Assembly: GCF_003594935.2 (NCBI RefSeq)
Contig: NZ_CP043342.1
Coordinates: 4,154,001-4,218,000, forward strand
Direction: 5' to 3'
Length of the DNA: 64,000 nt
From: Enterobacter huaxiensis
Lineage (GTDB): Bacteria; Pseudomonadota; Gammaproteobacteria; Enterobacterales; Enterobacteriaceae
The notes beneath the pieces are model-generated. The model made no database searches, was not told where the DNA came from, and saw only the letters and a program-made list of their open reading frames with translations. The translations under genes and the position numbers were made by a program. Below are positions 1-8,740 of the stretch, one piece after another; within the stretch, counting starts at the first letter, position 1, and each line of letters opens with the position of its first letter.

Positions 1-40
1 CCGTTTGTATTCCATTTTCTCTGTCTGTCTTAAACACGCT

Positions 41-784
41 ATGAAATTCCTGCTTGCTGATGCCCTTGTTTACAACGACGAAGACGGTTCACTTTCAGTC
101 GTCGGTGCACCTGACGTTGAGCCCCAGGTGCTCACGACCACCGCCAACGGCATTCTGAAAATGCTGGTGAAACAGCATGGTAACGTCGTTGAACGTGATT
201 CCTTCCTGCGCGAAGTGTGGGACGAGCGTGGCCTGCAGGGTTCCAATAATTCGCTCAATCAGTACATCAGTATTCTGCGTAAAATGCTGGCAAGCCTGGT
301 TCCGGACGCGTCGTTTATCGTCACCGTGCCCAAAATGGGGTTTATGCTGAACGCCGATATTACGGTGCAGCCTCTGTCCGATCGGCCAGAACATGAGGAA
401 TCGATCAAAACGCCCCGGCGCTCTCCGTCAGCGCTGCTGTTCTGCAGCGGGTTCACGATCGTGGTGGTGGCGCTGTGCGTCTGGATGTTCGTGATAAAGC
501 AAAATCAGCAGCACGCTGAAATGCACCTTCTTACCCATATCGGCGCATGCCCGGTCTATACCTTCTCCCCGCTGGCTGACGTGTTCCACACTAAGGCGAT
601 TGCGCTGGCACAGAAGATCCAGGACGACGGCAATCTGCCCTGTCTTAAAAACTCTATTTTTTATCTGCACATACAGAACACGCTTTTCTACGGTCACGAG
701 GGGCGGCTGGTTCTTTCGCAGTGTTCCCTGACGAAGGACAGCAAAGCCAGCGCCTGCCGCACGCTTTACTACTACGAATGGTGA
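41..784 (+). CDS. MarT/CadC-like membrane-anchored winged-helix regulator
   Basis: Probable ToxR/CadC-type one-component regulator. Residues about 1-105 resemble an OmpR-type winged helix (conserved stretch around NNSLNQYISILRKML, residues 70-84). One strong membrane segment follows at about residues 130-152, then a small C-terminal periplasmic domain with several cysteines. The gene is four bases upstream of a FidL-like gene, the arrangement of marT-fidL in Salmonella SPI-3, so the two probably form an operon. The start is uncertain: ATG at 41 fits the family (MKFLLAD...), but the frame is open to the left edge of the window, with a TTG at 5, and no clear ribosome binding site precedes 41. 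The target genes cannot be told from sequence. Confidence 0.7.
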   Translation: MKFLLADALVYNDEDGSLSVVGAPDVEPQVLTTTANGILKMLVKQHGNVVERDSFLREVWDERGLQGSNNSLNQYISILRKMLASLVPDASFIVTVPKMGFMLNADITVQPLSDRPEHEESIKTPRRSPSALLFCSGFTIVVVALCVWMFVIKQNQQHAEMHLLTHIGACPVYTFSPLADVFHTKAIALAQKIQDDGNLPCLKNSIFYLHIQNTLFYGHEGRLVLSQCSLTKDSKASACRTLYYYEW

Positions 785-787
785 ATC

Positions 788-1261
788 ATGACGCGTAAAA
801 AAATGGGGCTGATTGTCGCCTTCAACCTGATGCTGATTGCCCTTGCGGTGCTGTGGTACCGCTATACGCCTCCCCTGTCCGTTACCTGCGAGGGAAACCT
901 GAATTTTGCCGACCGGCGCGAGGCGAATAGTTTCAACTTTGAGGGTGAAATTGTGTTGCGCTTTCATCCCGACGGCAGCGGCGACTTCACGCTCAACGGC
1001 AGTGTTCTTAACACCGGGCAGAGCTGGGACGTTTCCCGCCAGGAAACCTTTCGCTGGCGGCACGTGAACGACACGCTTTACGAAATCACCATTATCCGGA
1101 TCGAACGGTTCAGCCACGACGCATTGCCTAAAGGGGTATTTGAAAAATACGTTGCAGGCTTAACGCTCGGTAAGAAAAGATTACTGACCCTTGAACGCAC
1201 GCCGGAAGAGGCGCTGGCGATCGGAAACTCCTTTTCGCCGCTGCTGATCTGCTCGGAATAA
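788..1261 (+). CDS. FidL-like membrane protein
   Basis: A 157-residue protein with a single N-terminal membrane segment (about residues 7-24) and a periplasmic domain rich in beta-type sequence (VTCEGNLNF..., FHPDGSGDFTLNG...). It matches the pattern of FidL-like proteins, which sit beside MarT-type membrane regulators. It begins four bases after the stop of the upstream regulator, so the two are probably co-transcribed. Its role is unknown; modulation of the regulator from the periplasmic side is a plausible inference. The downstream hairpin has its T-run on the opposite strand, so it serves lgoD rather than this gene. Confidence 0.65.
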   Translation: MTRKKMGLIVAFNLMLIALAVLWYRYTPPLSVTCEGNLNFADRREANSFNFEGEIVLRFHPDGSGDFTLNGSVLNTGQSWDVSRQETFRWRHVNDTLYEITIIRIERFSHDALPKGVFEKYVAGLTLGKKRLLTLERTPEEALAIGNSFSPLLICSE

Positions 1262-1293
1262 AAAAACAGCGCCCCACATAGCTCCGGGCGCTG
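1261..1293 (-). terminator. Rho-independent terminator of lgoD
   Basis: The inverted arms CAGCGCCC (1267-1274) and GGGCGCTG (1286-1293), read on the minus strand, are followed by a run of seven T. This lies just downstream of the lgoD stop and ends its transcript before the convergent fidL-like gene. Confidence 0.8.
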
Positions 1294-1301
1294 CATGGCA
1301 A

Positions 1302-2324
1302 CTAAAACGTAATCACGCCCTTAATCAGCTCGCGGTTGTTGATCACGTCACTTTCATAACGCTCCGCCAGCGACGAAAAGGGATAACGGTGTGTCAGCAT
1401 CATATCCGCGGTCAACTTACCTTCTGCCATCAACCGTCCTACCTTCGCGAAATCTTCCGGCGTGGCGTTGCGGCTGCCCATCATGGTGGTCTCTTTCTTG
1501 TGGAACTCCGGGTCAGAGAACTGCAAATCCCCCTTGAACAGCCCGACAAACACGATGCTGCCGCCGTGGCGGATCAGGTTAACCGCGTTATTCATCGCTC
1601 GGGGGTTGCCGGTGGCATCAATCACTTTTTGTGCCAGCGAGCCGCCAAAGTGTGCCCGCAATCGAGCATCGAAATCCGCTGCGGCAGGGTCAACCGCCTC
1701 AACGCCCAGATGATTAACCACGTGCTCGCGGCGAGATCCGCTGGTATCTGCCACCACCACCTGCGCGCCATCCGCTTTCGCAACTGCCGCCGCGCCCAGG
1801 CCAATCGGGCCTGCGCCCACCACCAGAACCCGATCCCCGGGCTCCACGGCTGCGCGGCGTACCGCGTGTGCGCTGATGGCAAAAGGCTCGATCAACGCGG
1901 CGGCCTGCGGATCGATCCCCTCCGCCACCAGCACGTTGTCAATCGGGACGGCCAGATACTCGCTAAACCCACCGTCCTGGTGCACGCCGATCACGGAGAT
2001 CTTCTCACAGCAGTTGGTGCGGCCACTTTCACATGCCGGACACTGCTGGCAGGCAACGTAGGGAATAACGGCGACCTGTTGGCCTGCTTTCACCTGAGTT
2101 ATATTTTCGCCAACCTCGATAACCTCACCGCATATTTCATGGCCTAACACACGAGGATAGGTGAAAAAAGGCTGATTCCCGCCCCAGGCATGAATATCCG
2201 TCCCGCAAATCCCAACCGATTTTATTTTTATTACGACCTCGCGGTTACCCGAAACCGGTTTATTGCGCACTTCCCAGATTAATTTTTTCGGCTCACGACA
2301 AGTCAGCGCATTCATTGTGGACAT
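1302..2324 (-). CDS. lgoD: L-galactonate 5-dehydrogenase LgoD
   Basis: A 340-residue zinc-dependent medium-chain dehydrogenase, close by eye to E. coli LgoD (YjjN). It oxidises L-galactonate to D-tagaturonate with NAD, feeding the hexuronate pathway. Visible features are the catalytic zinc motif GICGTDIHAWGG, GHEICGE, the four-cysteine structural zinc site CQQCPACESGRTNCC, and the nucleotide-binding VLVVGAGPIGLG. The start is the ATG at 2324, giving MSTMNAL as in E. coli. It has a GGGGAG ribosome binding site, and the longer upstream reading frame lacks family similarity. It is divergent from lgoR and belongs with lgoT, so it is probably induced by L-galactonate through LgoR. Confidence 0.93.
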   Translation of the reverse strand: MSTMNALTCREPKKLIWEVRNKPVSGNREVVIKIKSVGICGTDIHAWGGNQPFFTYPRVLGHEICGEVIEVGENITQVKAGQQVAVIPYVACQQCPACESGRTNCCEKISVIGVHQDGGFSEYLAVPIDNVLVAEGIDPQAAALIEPFAISAHAVRRAAVEPGDRVLVVGAGPIGLGAAAVAKADGAQVVVADTSGSRREHVVNHLGVEAVDPAAADFDARLRAHFGGSLAQKVIDATGNPRAMNNAVNLIRHGGSIVFVGLFKGDLQFSDPEFHKKETTMMGSRNATPEDFAKVGRLMAEGKLTADMMLTHRYPFSSLAERYESDVINNRELIKGVITF

Positions 2325-2463
2325 TATTCTCTTCTCCCCGTTTTTTGATGTTTCAGATATCGATGAAAAATAAAAAACAGGTGATACAGGCCGCTTAATT
2401 TGTGAAAAGCCGCGCATAAAAATGTTTTAAATCGGGTTTTAATGAACGCAAAAGGAGAAAGCT
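2325..2463. promoter_or_regulatory. Divergent lgoD/lgoR promoter region
   Basis: This 139-base AT-rich gap between divergent lgoD and lgoR must hold both promoters and probably the LgoR operator. A good AAAGGAG ribosome binding site precedes lgoR at about 2452-2458. No unambiguous operator or -35/-10 pair could be fixed by eye. Confidence 0.45.
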
Positions 2464-3378
2464 ATGAGTCGTTCGCAGAACCTGCGCCACAATGTTATTA
2501 ACCAGGTGATTGACGACATGGCGCGCGGCCATGTCCCGTCCCCTTTGCCCTCCCAGAGCGCGCTGGCAGAAATGTACAACATCAGCCGCACCACCGTTCG
2601 CCATATCCTGAGCCACCTCAGCGAATGCGGCGTGCTGACGCAGGTAGGCAGCGATTACGTCATTGCCCGCAAGCCCGATAACGACGATGGATTTACCTGT
2701 ACCTACGGCTCTATCGCCGAACAGACCCGGGTTTTCGAGCACGCGTTTTTTGCGATGATCAACCAGCGCCAGCTGCGCGCAGGAGAAACCTTTTCCGAGC
2801 TGCAGCTGGCACGCGCCGCCGGCGTCAGCCCGGTCGTGGTGCGGGAATATCTGTTGAAATTTGGCCGTTACAACCTCATCCAGAGCGAAAAGCGCGGCCA
2901 GTGGAGCATGAAGCAGTTCGACCAGTCCTGGGCTGAACAGCTCTTTGAACTGCGGGAGATGCTGGAAACGCACGCGCTTCAGCATTTCCTCAATTTACCG
3001 GATGACGATCCGCGCTGGCTTGAGGCGAAAACCCTGCTTGAGCGCCACCGGACGCTGCGCGACAGCATCGGCAGCAGCTTTCGCATGTTCTCGCAGCTGG
3101 ACCGGGATTTCCACGCGCTGCTGCTTTCTGCCGCCGGGAATATCTTTTTCAATCAGTCCCTTGAAATCATTTCGGTTATCTTCCACTTCCACTATCAGTG
3201 GGATGAACGCGACCTGAAACAGCGCAATATCATCGCGATTGATGAGCACATGACCATTCTCAGCGCTCTGATCTGCCGCAGCGACCTGGATGCCACGCTG
3301 GCACTGCGCAACCATTTGGATACGGCCAAACAATCGATGATCCGCTCGATAAACCAGAATCAGGAGAACGTCCATTAA
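2464..3378 (+). CDS. lgoR: GntR-family regulator LgoR
   Basis: A 304-residue FadR-subfamily GntR protein, matching E. coli LgoR (YjjM), regulator of L-galactonate genes. The N-terminal winged helix contains LPSQSALAEMYNISRTTVRHIL (about residues 28-49). A second winged-helix-like stretch (ELQLARAAGVSPVVVREYLLKFG, about 111-133) is followed by the all-helical FCD-type effector domain with metal-ligand-like histidines (RDFHALLL, about 218-225). The AAAGGAG site just upstream supports the ATG at 2464. It lies between divergent lgoD and downstream lgoT, the expected context for local control. Confidence 0.9.
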   Translation: MSRSQNLRHNVINQVIDDMARGHVPSPLPSQSALAEMYNISRTTVRHILSHLSECGVLTQVGSDYVIARKPDNDDGFTCTYGSIAEQTRVFEHAFFAMINQRQLRAGETFSELQLARAAGVSPVVVREYLLKFGRYNLIQSEKRGQWSMKQFDQSWAEQLFELREMLETHALQHFLNLPDDDPRWLEAKTLLERHRTLRDSIGSSFRMFSQLDRDFHALLLSAAGNIFFNQSLEIISVIFHFHYQWDERDLKQRNIIAIDEHMTILSALICRSDLDATLALRNHLDTAKQSMIRSINQNQENVH

Positions 3379-3557
3379 GAACGGATTAAAAACAGCAAAT
3401 GTCTATCAAGAGCACGGTTTCACCATTTTGAAAACGCCGAATAAATATCCCTTGCCTATGCTCACAAACAGTCGACTGCATTAAAACCATTACGTGAGCG
3501 GTGGCGGGGTTTTATTTCGCTGCTGATAAATAAAAACAAAACATTCAGGAGTTCGGC

Positions 3558-4919
3558 GTGGAAAAAAATAACATTACCCTCGATCCGCGTTCGTCATATG
3601 ATTCCCCCTCCCCTGCTGATATTTCCGTCCCCACGGAGGGAATGCTTCAGCGCAGTAGCAGAATAAAACGGATCCAGACCACGGCGATGATCCTATTATT
3701 TTTCGCCGCCGTCATTAATTACCTCGACCGCAGTTCATTATCCGTCGCGAATTTAACCATTCGCGAAGAGCTGGGGCTAAGCGCAACCGAAATCGGCGCG
3801 CTGCTGTCGGTTTTCTCGCTGGCCTACGGCATTGCCCAGCTTCCCTGCGGCCCGCTGCTGGACCGTAAAGGCCCGCGCATTATGCTGGGCCTGGGGATGT
3901 TCTTCTGGTCACTTTTCCAGGCGCTGTCCGGCATGGTGCACAGCTTCACCCAGTTCGTGCTGGTACGTATTGGCATGGGGATAGGTGAAGCGCCGATGAA
4001 CCCGTGCGGCGTAAAGGTGATTAACGACTGGTTCAACATCAAAGAACGCGGGCGCCCGATGGGGCTATTCAATGCGGCCTCTACCATTGGGGTCGCCATT
4101 AGCCCGCCGATCCTCGCGGCGATGATGCTGGTGATGGGCTGGCGCGGCATGTTCATCACCATCGGCGTGCTGGGGATGTTTCTCGCGATTGGCTGGTACA
4201 TGCTCTACCGCAACCGGGAGCAGATTGAACTGAGCGGCGTTGAGCAGGCGTACCTGAACGCGGGCAGCATCAACGCCAGGCGCGATCCGCTGAGCTTTGC
4301 CGAGTGGCGCAGCCTGTTCCGCAACCGTACCATGTGGGGAATGATGCTGGGTTTCAGCGGCATCAACTATACCGCATGGCTCTATCTGGCCTGGCTGCCG
4401 GGTTACCTGCAAACCGCGTATAGCCTGGATTTAAAGAGCACCGGCATGATGGCGGCCATCCCGTTCCTGTTTGGCGCAGCCGGAATGCTGGTCAACGGTT
4501 TCGTCACCGACTGGCTGGTCAAAGGCGGCATGGCGCCGATCAAGAGCCGTAAGATCTGCATTATCGCGGGGATGCTCTGTTCCGCAGCCTTCACCTTCGT
4601 GGTGCCAAATGCGACCACCTCAATGGCTGCGGTAGTGCTGATTAGTATGGCGCTGTTCTGCATTCATTTTGCCGGCACCTCCTGCTGGGGGCTGATCCAC
4701 GTTGCCGTGGCCTCGCGCATGACGGCTTCCGTAGGCAGCATTCAGAATTTCGCGAGCTTCATCTGCGCCTCGTTTGCCCCCGTCGTGACCGGTCTCATCG
4801 TCGATACCACACACTCATTCCGCCTGGCACTGATCATCTGTGGCTGCGTGACCGTCGCAGGCGCACTGGCGTATATCGTCCTTGTGCGTCAGCCCATCAG
4901 CGACCCGCGGAAGGCATAA
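3558..4919 (+). CDS. lgoT: L-galactonate MFS transporter LgoT
   Basis: A 453-residue major facilitator protein with about 12 membrane segments after a 35-residue cytoplasmic N-terminus, matching E. coli LgoT (YjjL). It belongs to the anion:cation symporter group that carries hexonates and hexuronates. Typical motifs are INYLDRSSLSVAN in helix 1 and GPLLDRKGPR in the first cytoplasmic loop. Translation starts at GTG 3558, with AGGAG eight bases upstream. The 179-base gap after lgoR probably carries its own promoter. The gene ends inside a strong terminator shared with convergent tsr. Confidence 0.9.
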   Translation: MEKNNITLDPRSSYDSPSPADISVPTEGMLQRSSRIKRIQTTAMILLFFAAVINYLDRSSLSVANLTIREELGLSATEIGALLSVFSLAYGIAQLPCGPLLDRKGPRIMLGLGMFFWSLFQALSGMVHSFTQFVLVRIGMGIGEAPMNPCGVKVINDWFNIKERGRPMGLFNAASTIGVAISPPILAAMMLVMGWRGMFITIGVLGMFLAIGWYMLYRNREQIELSGVEQAYLNAGSINARRDPLSFAEWRSLFRNRTMWGMMLGFSGINYTAWLYLAWLPGYLQTAYSLDLKSTGMMAAIPFLFGAAGMLVNGFVTDWLVKGGMAPIKSRKICIIAGMLCSAAFTFVVPNATTSMAAVVLISMALFCIHFAGTSCWGLIHVAVASRMTASVGSIQNFASFICASFAPVVTGLIVDTTHSFRLALIICGCVTVAGALAYIVLVRQPISDPRKA

Positions 4920-4958
4920 AAAAAGCCCGGTCGCGCAGGGCGCGTGCCGGGCTTTTTT
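4919..4958. terminator. Bidirectional terminator between lgoT and tsr
   Basis: GCCCGG and CCGGGC arms are flanked by A-runs on the left and a T6 run on the right, so the hairpin can stop transcription from both lgoT (plus) and tsr (minus). Confidence 0.85.
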
Positions 4959-4960
4959 GC

Positions 4961-4991
4961 GGGCCGGGTCAGGCGAAGACGCCACCCGGCA
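4961..4991. repeat. REP-like palindrome
   Basis: GGCCGGGT and ACCCGGC arms around a short loop match the REP-type repeats at about 24972, 43638, 47759 and 54857. It sits in the convergent lgoT/tsr gap. Confidence 0.7.
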
Positions 4992-5002
4992 GCGTGTGCA
5001 GG

Positions 5003-6667
5003 TTAGAACGTTTCCCAGTTCTCGCCCGCGTCGGTGGCTGCGGTTTTACGCGCCATCACCGGGGTGATTACATTTTTCGCAGACGCGAAGTCGCGGGCTT
5101 TTATCTGCTCCTGCTGAATGCGGAATACCGCAACCGCCTGGGTCAGACGGCTCGCCTGCTCTTCCAGCGCGGCCGCTGCCGCCGCAGACTCTTCCACCAG
5201 CGAGGCGTTCTGCTGGGTCACGCGATCCATCTCGGCTACCGCCAGGCCCACCTGGTCAATCCCGCGGCTCTGCTCGTCAGAGGCAGAGGCGATTTCGCCC
5301 ATGATGTCGGTCACGCGGGTCACCGCATTCACGATTTCACCCATGGTTTCACCGGCGCTTTCAACCAGCGTCGAGCCAATTTCCACGCGACCTACGGAGT
5401 CTTCAATCAGGCTCTTAATCTCGCGTGCCGCCTGGGCGCTGCGCTGCGCCAGGTTACGCACTTCGCCTGCAACAACGGCAAAACCACGCCCCTGCTCGCC
5501 CGCACGCGCCGCTTCTACCGCCGCGTTCAGCGCCAGGATGTTGGTCTGGAACGCAATGCCGTCGATCACGCTGATAATGTCGGCAATTTTCTGCGAACTG
5601 CCGGCGATGTCGCGCATGGTTTGCACCACGTTATCCACCACTTTACCGCCCTTCTGCGCGGTTTCAGACGCGCTCAGCGCCAGGTTGCTCGCCTGACGGG
5701 CGTTCTCGGCGTTCTGCTTCACGGTTGCGGTCAGCTCTTCCATGCTGGCAGCCGTCTCTTCCAGGGAAGCGGCCTGCTGCTCGGTGCGGGAAGAGAGATC
5801 GTTGTTGCCCATCGAAATCTCGCTCGCGCCGCTGTAAATCGCGTTGGCACCGTTACGCACGTCGCCGACGGTGCGCACCAGCTCGCCCTGCATATGGCGC
5901 AGCGAGTCGGCCAGCTCGCCCATCTCGTTAGAACCTTCCACGTCGATGCGCTTCACCAGGTCGCCGCTGGCGATATGGCGAATGCTGTCGATCAGACGGT
6001 TCAGCGGCGAGATCAGCGCCTGCTTGATGCCCAGCCAGACGGCAATAATCACCACCAGCACCGCAACCAGCACGCTGATCAGCACCCAGATAGCCTGAGT
6101 GTAAGAGCTGTTGCTGTCTTTAACCGCCGTTTCGTACAGCTTGTCGTTCTGCTGCAGGTAGCTCACGTACTGCTTCTCAAAACCGTCCTGATAGCTTTGG
6201 GTCGGCTGGTCGAAGAAGGCGTTGATTTTCCCTGCGCCCAGCAGCTGGATCAGCTCCGCCAGCGCGCCGTGGTAGATATCGTAGTTACGCTTGATCTCCA
6301 TCGCGGCGGCGTCGCTCTGACGCGGGTCGCGCGGCAGGGCTTCGTAATCAGCCCAGTTTTTTTCCGCCTGTTTCAGAGACGCAGATGCAATCTGCATCAA
6401 ATCAGAAACGGTCGCGCCGCTGCCGATATTGCTCTGGTCCATCATGTAGCGGATGCCCGCACGGTTCAGGGTGTTACGGGTTTGCAGTAGCGCAACCCAG
6501 CTGCCGTTGAGCGTAGACTGCTGCTGGCGAATGGTTTGCAGGACGGTGAAATTCTCTTTGTCATGCTTGAGCGCATTAAAGAAAAGACCACCGGATGTGA
6601 GTTGTAAAAGGCCAAAAATAGCTAAAACCAGCAATAAGCTGGTGACAATCTTGATACGGTTTAACAT
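5003..6667 (-). CDS. tsr: Serine chemoreceptor Tsr
   Basis: A 554-residue methyl-accepting chemotaxis protein of the inner membrane. It has membrane segment 1 at about residues 7-29, a periplasmic four-helix ligand domain to about 190, membrane segment 2 at about 191-213, a HAMP domain, and the cytoplasmic signalling hairpin with the conserved tip (GRGFAVVAGEVRNLAQRS). It ends in NWETF, the CheR/CheB tether pentapeptide of high-abundance receptors. The synteny (lgo genes on one side, hpa cluster and btsT on the other) matches tsr of hpa-bearing E. coli. A sigma-28 promoter is visible upstream. Confidence 0.95.
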   Translation of the reverse strand: MLNRIKIVTSLLLVLAIFGLLQLTSGGLFFNALKHDKENFTVLQTIRQQQSTLNGSWVALLQTRNTLNRAGIRYMMDQSNIGSGATVSDLMQIASASLKQAEKNWADYEALPRDPRQSDAAAMEIKRNYDIYHGALAELIQLLGAGKINAFFDQPTQSYQDGFEKQYVSYLQQNDKLYETAVKDSNSSYTQAIWVLISVLVAVLVVIIAVWLGIKQALISPLNRLIDSIRHIASGDLVKRIDVEGSNEMGELADSLRHMQGELVRTVGDVRNGANAIYSGASEISMGNNDLSSRTEQQAASLEETAASMEELTATVKQNAENARQASNLALSASETAQKGGKVVDNVVQTMRDIAGSSQKIADIISVIDGIAFQTNILALNAAVEAARAGEQGRGFAVVAGEVRNLAQRSAQAAREIKSLIEDSVGRVEIGSTLVESAGETMGEIVNAVTRVTDIMGEIASASDEQSRGIDQVGLAVAEMDRVTQQNASLVEESAAAAAALEEQASRLTQAVAVFRIQQEQIKARDFASAKNVITPVMARKTAATDAGENWETF

Positions 6668-6697
6668 GTTTTCTCTTTCCTTCAGACAGATACAGAA

Positions 6698-6724
6698 TTT
6701 TCGGCCTGGTAAGGGAAAACTTTA
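6698..6724 (-). promoter_or_regulatory. Sigma-28 (FliA) promoter of tsr
   Basis: On the minus strand TAAAGTTT, an 11-base spacer and GCCGAAAA match the flagellar consensus TAAAGTTT-N11-GCCGATAA with one mismatch, 31 bases upstream of the tsr ATG. It fits the known co-regulation of tsr with class 3 flagellar and chemotaxis genes. Confidence 0.85.
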
Positions 6725-6751
6725 CGAAAATCATCCTGGAATTTGTGGTTT

Positions 6752-7192
6752 TTACTCTTCTTCCCGCGCTGCGATATGCCTGTTTCCGAGCTCAATAAAC
6801 TCTTCGAGCAGCGCCGTCAGCTGCTTCATCTTCTCCGGCGTGTACTCCGCCTCAATTTGCTGATACGCCTCTTCCACCTGCGCCTGCGCGTGTTCGTACA
6901 ACGTATTGCCCTCTTTAGTCAGCGATACGTACAGCTTGCGCTGGTCGTTGACCGGCTTTAAGCGCAGCACCAGCCCGTCGCGCTCCATGCGCGTGAGGAT
7001 GCCGGTCAGGCTGGGGCGCAAAATGCAGGTCCGAAACGCGAGGTCGTGGAAATCCATCGACAGATTTTCCGCCAGCACGCGCACGATGCGCCACTGCTGC
7101 TCGGTCAGGTTATGCCGCTTCACAATCGGACGAAAGTACGACATTGCCGCTTCCCGCGCCTGCAGCAGCGCGATGGTTAATGAGTCATGCAT
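6752..7192 (-). CDS. hpaR: HpaR, MarR-family repressor of the hpa cluster
   Basis: A 146-residue MarR-type repressor very close to E. coli HpaR/HpcR. It binds as a dimer upstream of hpaG and of its own gene, and is released by 4-hydroxyphenylacetate or homoprotocatechuate-type effectors. Its winged helix includes FHDLAFRTCILRPSLTGILTRMERDGL and the wing DQRKLYVSLT. The start is ATG 7192 (MHDSLTI..., as in the E. coli protein) with GGGAGAGG just upstream; the frame extends further but without family similarity. It is divergent from hpaG, and a palindromic operator candidate lies in between. Confidence 0.94.
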   Translation of the reverse strand: MHDSLTIALLQAREAAMSYFRPIVKRHNLTEQQWRIVRVLAENLSMDFHDLAFRTCILRPSLTGILTRMERDGLVLRLKPVNDQRKLYVSLTKEGNTLYEHAQAQVEEAYQQIEAEYTPEKMKQLTALLEEFIELGNRHIAAREEE

Positions 7193-7342
7193 AGCCTCTC
7201 CCTTCACATCATTAACAAGTAAACAATCACTAAAAGATGCTTTTATAAACAACATGTTTTCCGTCAAAAAGTCTAACAGAAACCATTAGATTTTATTAAC
7301 CATCTGATTTTAATATAAATAAAAATCAATTTGTAAATTTAT

Positions 7343-7358
7343 TGTTATTCATATCACA
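7343..7358 (+). promoter_or_regulatory. CRP site of the hpaG promoter
   Basis: TGTTA-N6-TCACA differs from the CRP consensus at one position. Its centre (7350.5) lies about 61-66 bases upstream of the candidate HpaR operator, the geometry reported for CRP activation of the E. coli W Pg promoter (from memory). It implies carbon catabolite control of the meta-cleavage operon. Confidence 0.65.
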
Positions 7359-7407
7359 AATTTTTCACTTCTGATTGCGAAATGAACAGCAAAAGCATAA
7401 AACCAGA

Positions 7408-7425
7408 TCATTAACATATTAATGA
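7408..7425. promoter_or_regulatory. HpaR operator candidate at the hpaG promoter
   Basis: TCATTAACATATTAATGA is an 18-base element with perfect 7-base arms, the right size for a MarR dimer. A -35-like TTGCGA (7375-7380) and a -10-like CATAAA (7396-7401) lie just upstream, so the site would cover the transcription start. A partial copy starting TCATTAAC (from about 7209) is next to the hpaR start codon and could serve autoregulation. Confidence 0.6.
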
Positions 7426-7462
7426 AATCATAACCCGGACCTCCGGGGTGAGGAGTATGTGA

Positions 7463-8740
7463 ATGAAAGGTACCGTTTTTGCCGTCGCCCTCAACCATCA
7501 AAGCCAGCGTGACGCCTGGCGTGAAGCGTTTGAAAAAGCCCCCTACAGCACGCCGCCGAAAACAGCCGTGTGGTTTATCAAACCGCATAACACGATGATC
7601 CGCGCGGGCGAGCCGATCCCCTTCCCGCAGGGGGAAACGGTGCTAAGCGGCGCGACGGTGGCGCTGGTCGTCGGCAAAACCGCCAGCAAGGTGCGCGTGG
7701 AGGATGCCGCGGCGTACATCGCGGGATACGCGCTGGCCAACGAGGTGAGCCTGCCGGAAGAGAGCTTCTATCGCCCGGCCATCAAGGCTAAATGCCGGGA
7801 CGGGTTTTGTCCGCTCGGCGAACTTGTCGCCGTTGATAACGTGGCTAACCTGACCATCATCACCGAGATCAACGGCCGCGAAGCGGATCGCTGGAACACG
7901 GTCGAGCTTCAGCGTAACGCTGCCGAACTGCTGAGCGCCCTGAGCGAGTTTGCCACTCTCAATCCCGGCGATGCGATATTGCTCGGTACCCCGCAAAACC
8001 GCGTTGAGATCCGCCCGGGCGATCGGGTGCGCATCCTGGCTGAAGGCTTTCCGCCGCTGGAAAACCCGGTGGTGGACGAGCGCGACGTCACTGTTGCGCA
8101 CAGCACGCCGCCGCACGCCACGCTGTTCGCCCTCGGCCTGAACTACGCCGATCACGCCAGCGAGCTGGACTTCAAGCCGCCCACCGAGCCGCTGGTGTTT
8201 ATCAAAGCGCCGAACACCTTCAACGGCGACAGCCAGACGTCGGTGCGCCCGAACAATATCGAATACATGCATTACGAAGCGGAGCTGGTGGTGGTCATCG
8301 GCAAAACCGCGCGCAAGGTCAGCGAAGCCGAGGCGATGGACTACGTGGCGGGCTATACGGTCTGCAACGACTACGCCATCCGCGACTACCTCGAAAACTA
8401 CTACCGCCCGAACCTGCGGGTCAAAAGCCGCGACGGGCTGACGCCCATCAGCCCGAACGTGGTGCCGAAAGAAGCGATTCCCGACCCGCACAACCTCACC
8501 CTGCGCACCTTCGTTAACGGCGAGCTGCGCCAGGAAGGGACCACGGCGGATCTGATCTTCAGCATTCCGTTCCTGATTGCGTACCTGAGCGATTTTATGA
8601 CCCTGCAGCCGGGCGACATGATTGCCACCGGCACGCCGAAGGGGCTGTCCGACGTGGTGCCGGGGGATGAGGTGGTGGTGGAAGTGGAGGGCGTCGGACG
8701 CCTGGTAAACCGAATTGTCAGCGAGGAGACTGCAAAATGA
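7463..8740 (+). CDS. hpaG: HpaG, bifunctional decarboxylase/isomerase
   Basis: A 425-residue tandem fumarylacetoacetate-hydrolase-fold enzyme. The N-terminal (about 1-200) and C-terminal (about 215-425) halves are homologous, each with a metal-site segment (FIKPHNT/FIKAPNT, and an acidic pair such as HYEAELVVVIG). It decarboxylates 5-oxopent-3-ene-1,2,5-tricarboxylate and isomerises the product 2-hydroxyhepta-2,4-dienedioate to 2-oxohept-3-enedioate in homoprotocatechuate breakdown. The ATG at 7463 follows a GAGGAG site. It is first gene of the hpaG-E-D-F-H-I-X-A operon and its stop overlaps the start of hpaE (ATGA). Confidence 0.93.
   Translation: MKGTVFAVALNHQSQRDAWREAFEKAPYSTPPKTAVWFIKPHNTMIRAGEPIPFPQGETVLSGATVALVVGKTASKVRVEDAAAYIAGYALANEVSLPEESFYRPAIKAKCRDGFCPLGELVAVDNVANLTIITEINGREADRWNTVELQRNAAELLSALSEFATLNPGDAILLGTPQNRVEIRPGDRVRILAEGFPPLENPVVDERDVTVAHSTPPHATLFALGLNYADHASELDFKPPTEPLVFIKAPNTFNGDSQTSVRPNNIEYMHYEAELVVVIGKTARKVSEAEAMDYVAGYTVCNDYAIRDYLENYYRPNLRVKSRDGLTPISPNVVPKEAIPDPHNLTLRTFVNGELRQEGTTADLIFSIPFLIAYLSDFMTLQPGDMIATGTPKGLSDVVPGDEVVVEVEGVGRLVNRIVSEETAK

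Noticed and set aside
4994..6490. A 498-codon plus-strand frame across tsr
   Set aside because: Low-complexity His/Arg/Val composition typical of the antisense of a chemoreceptor; tsr on the minus strand is unmistakable.
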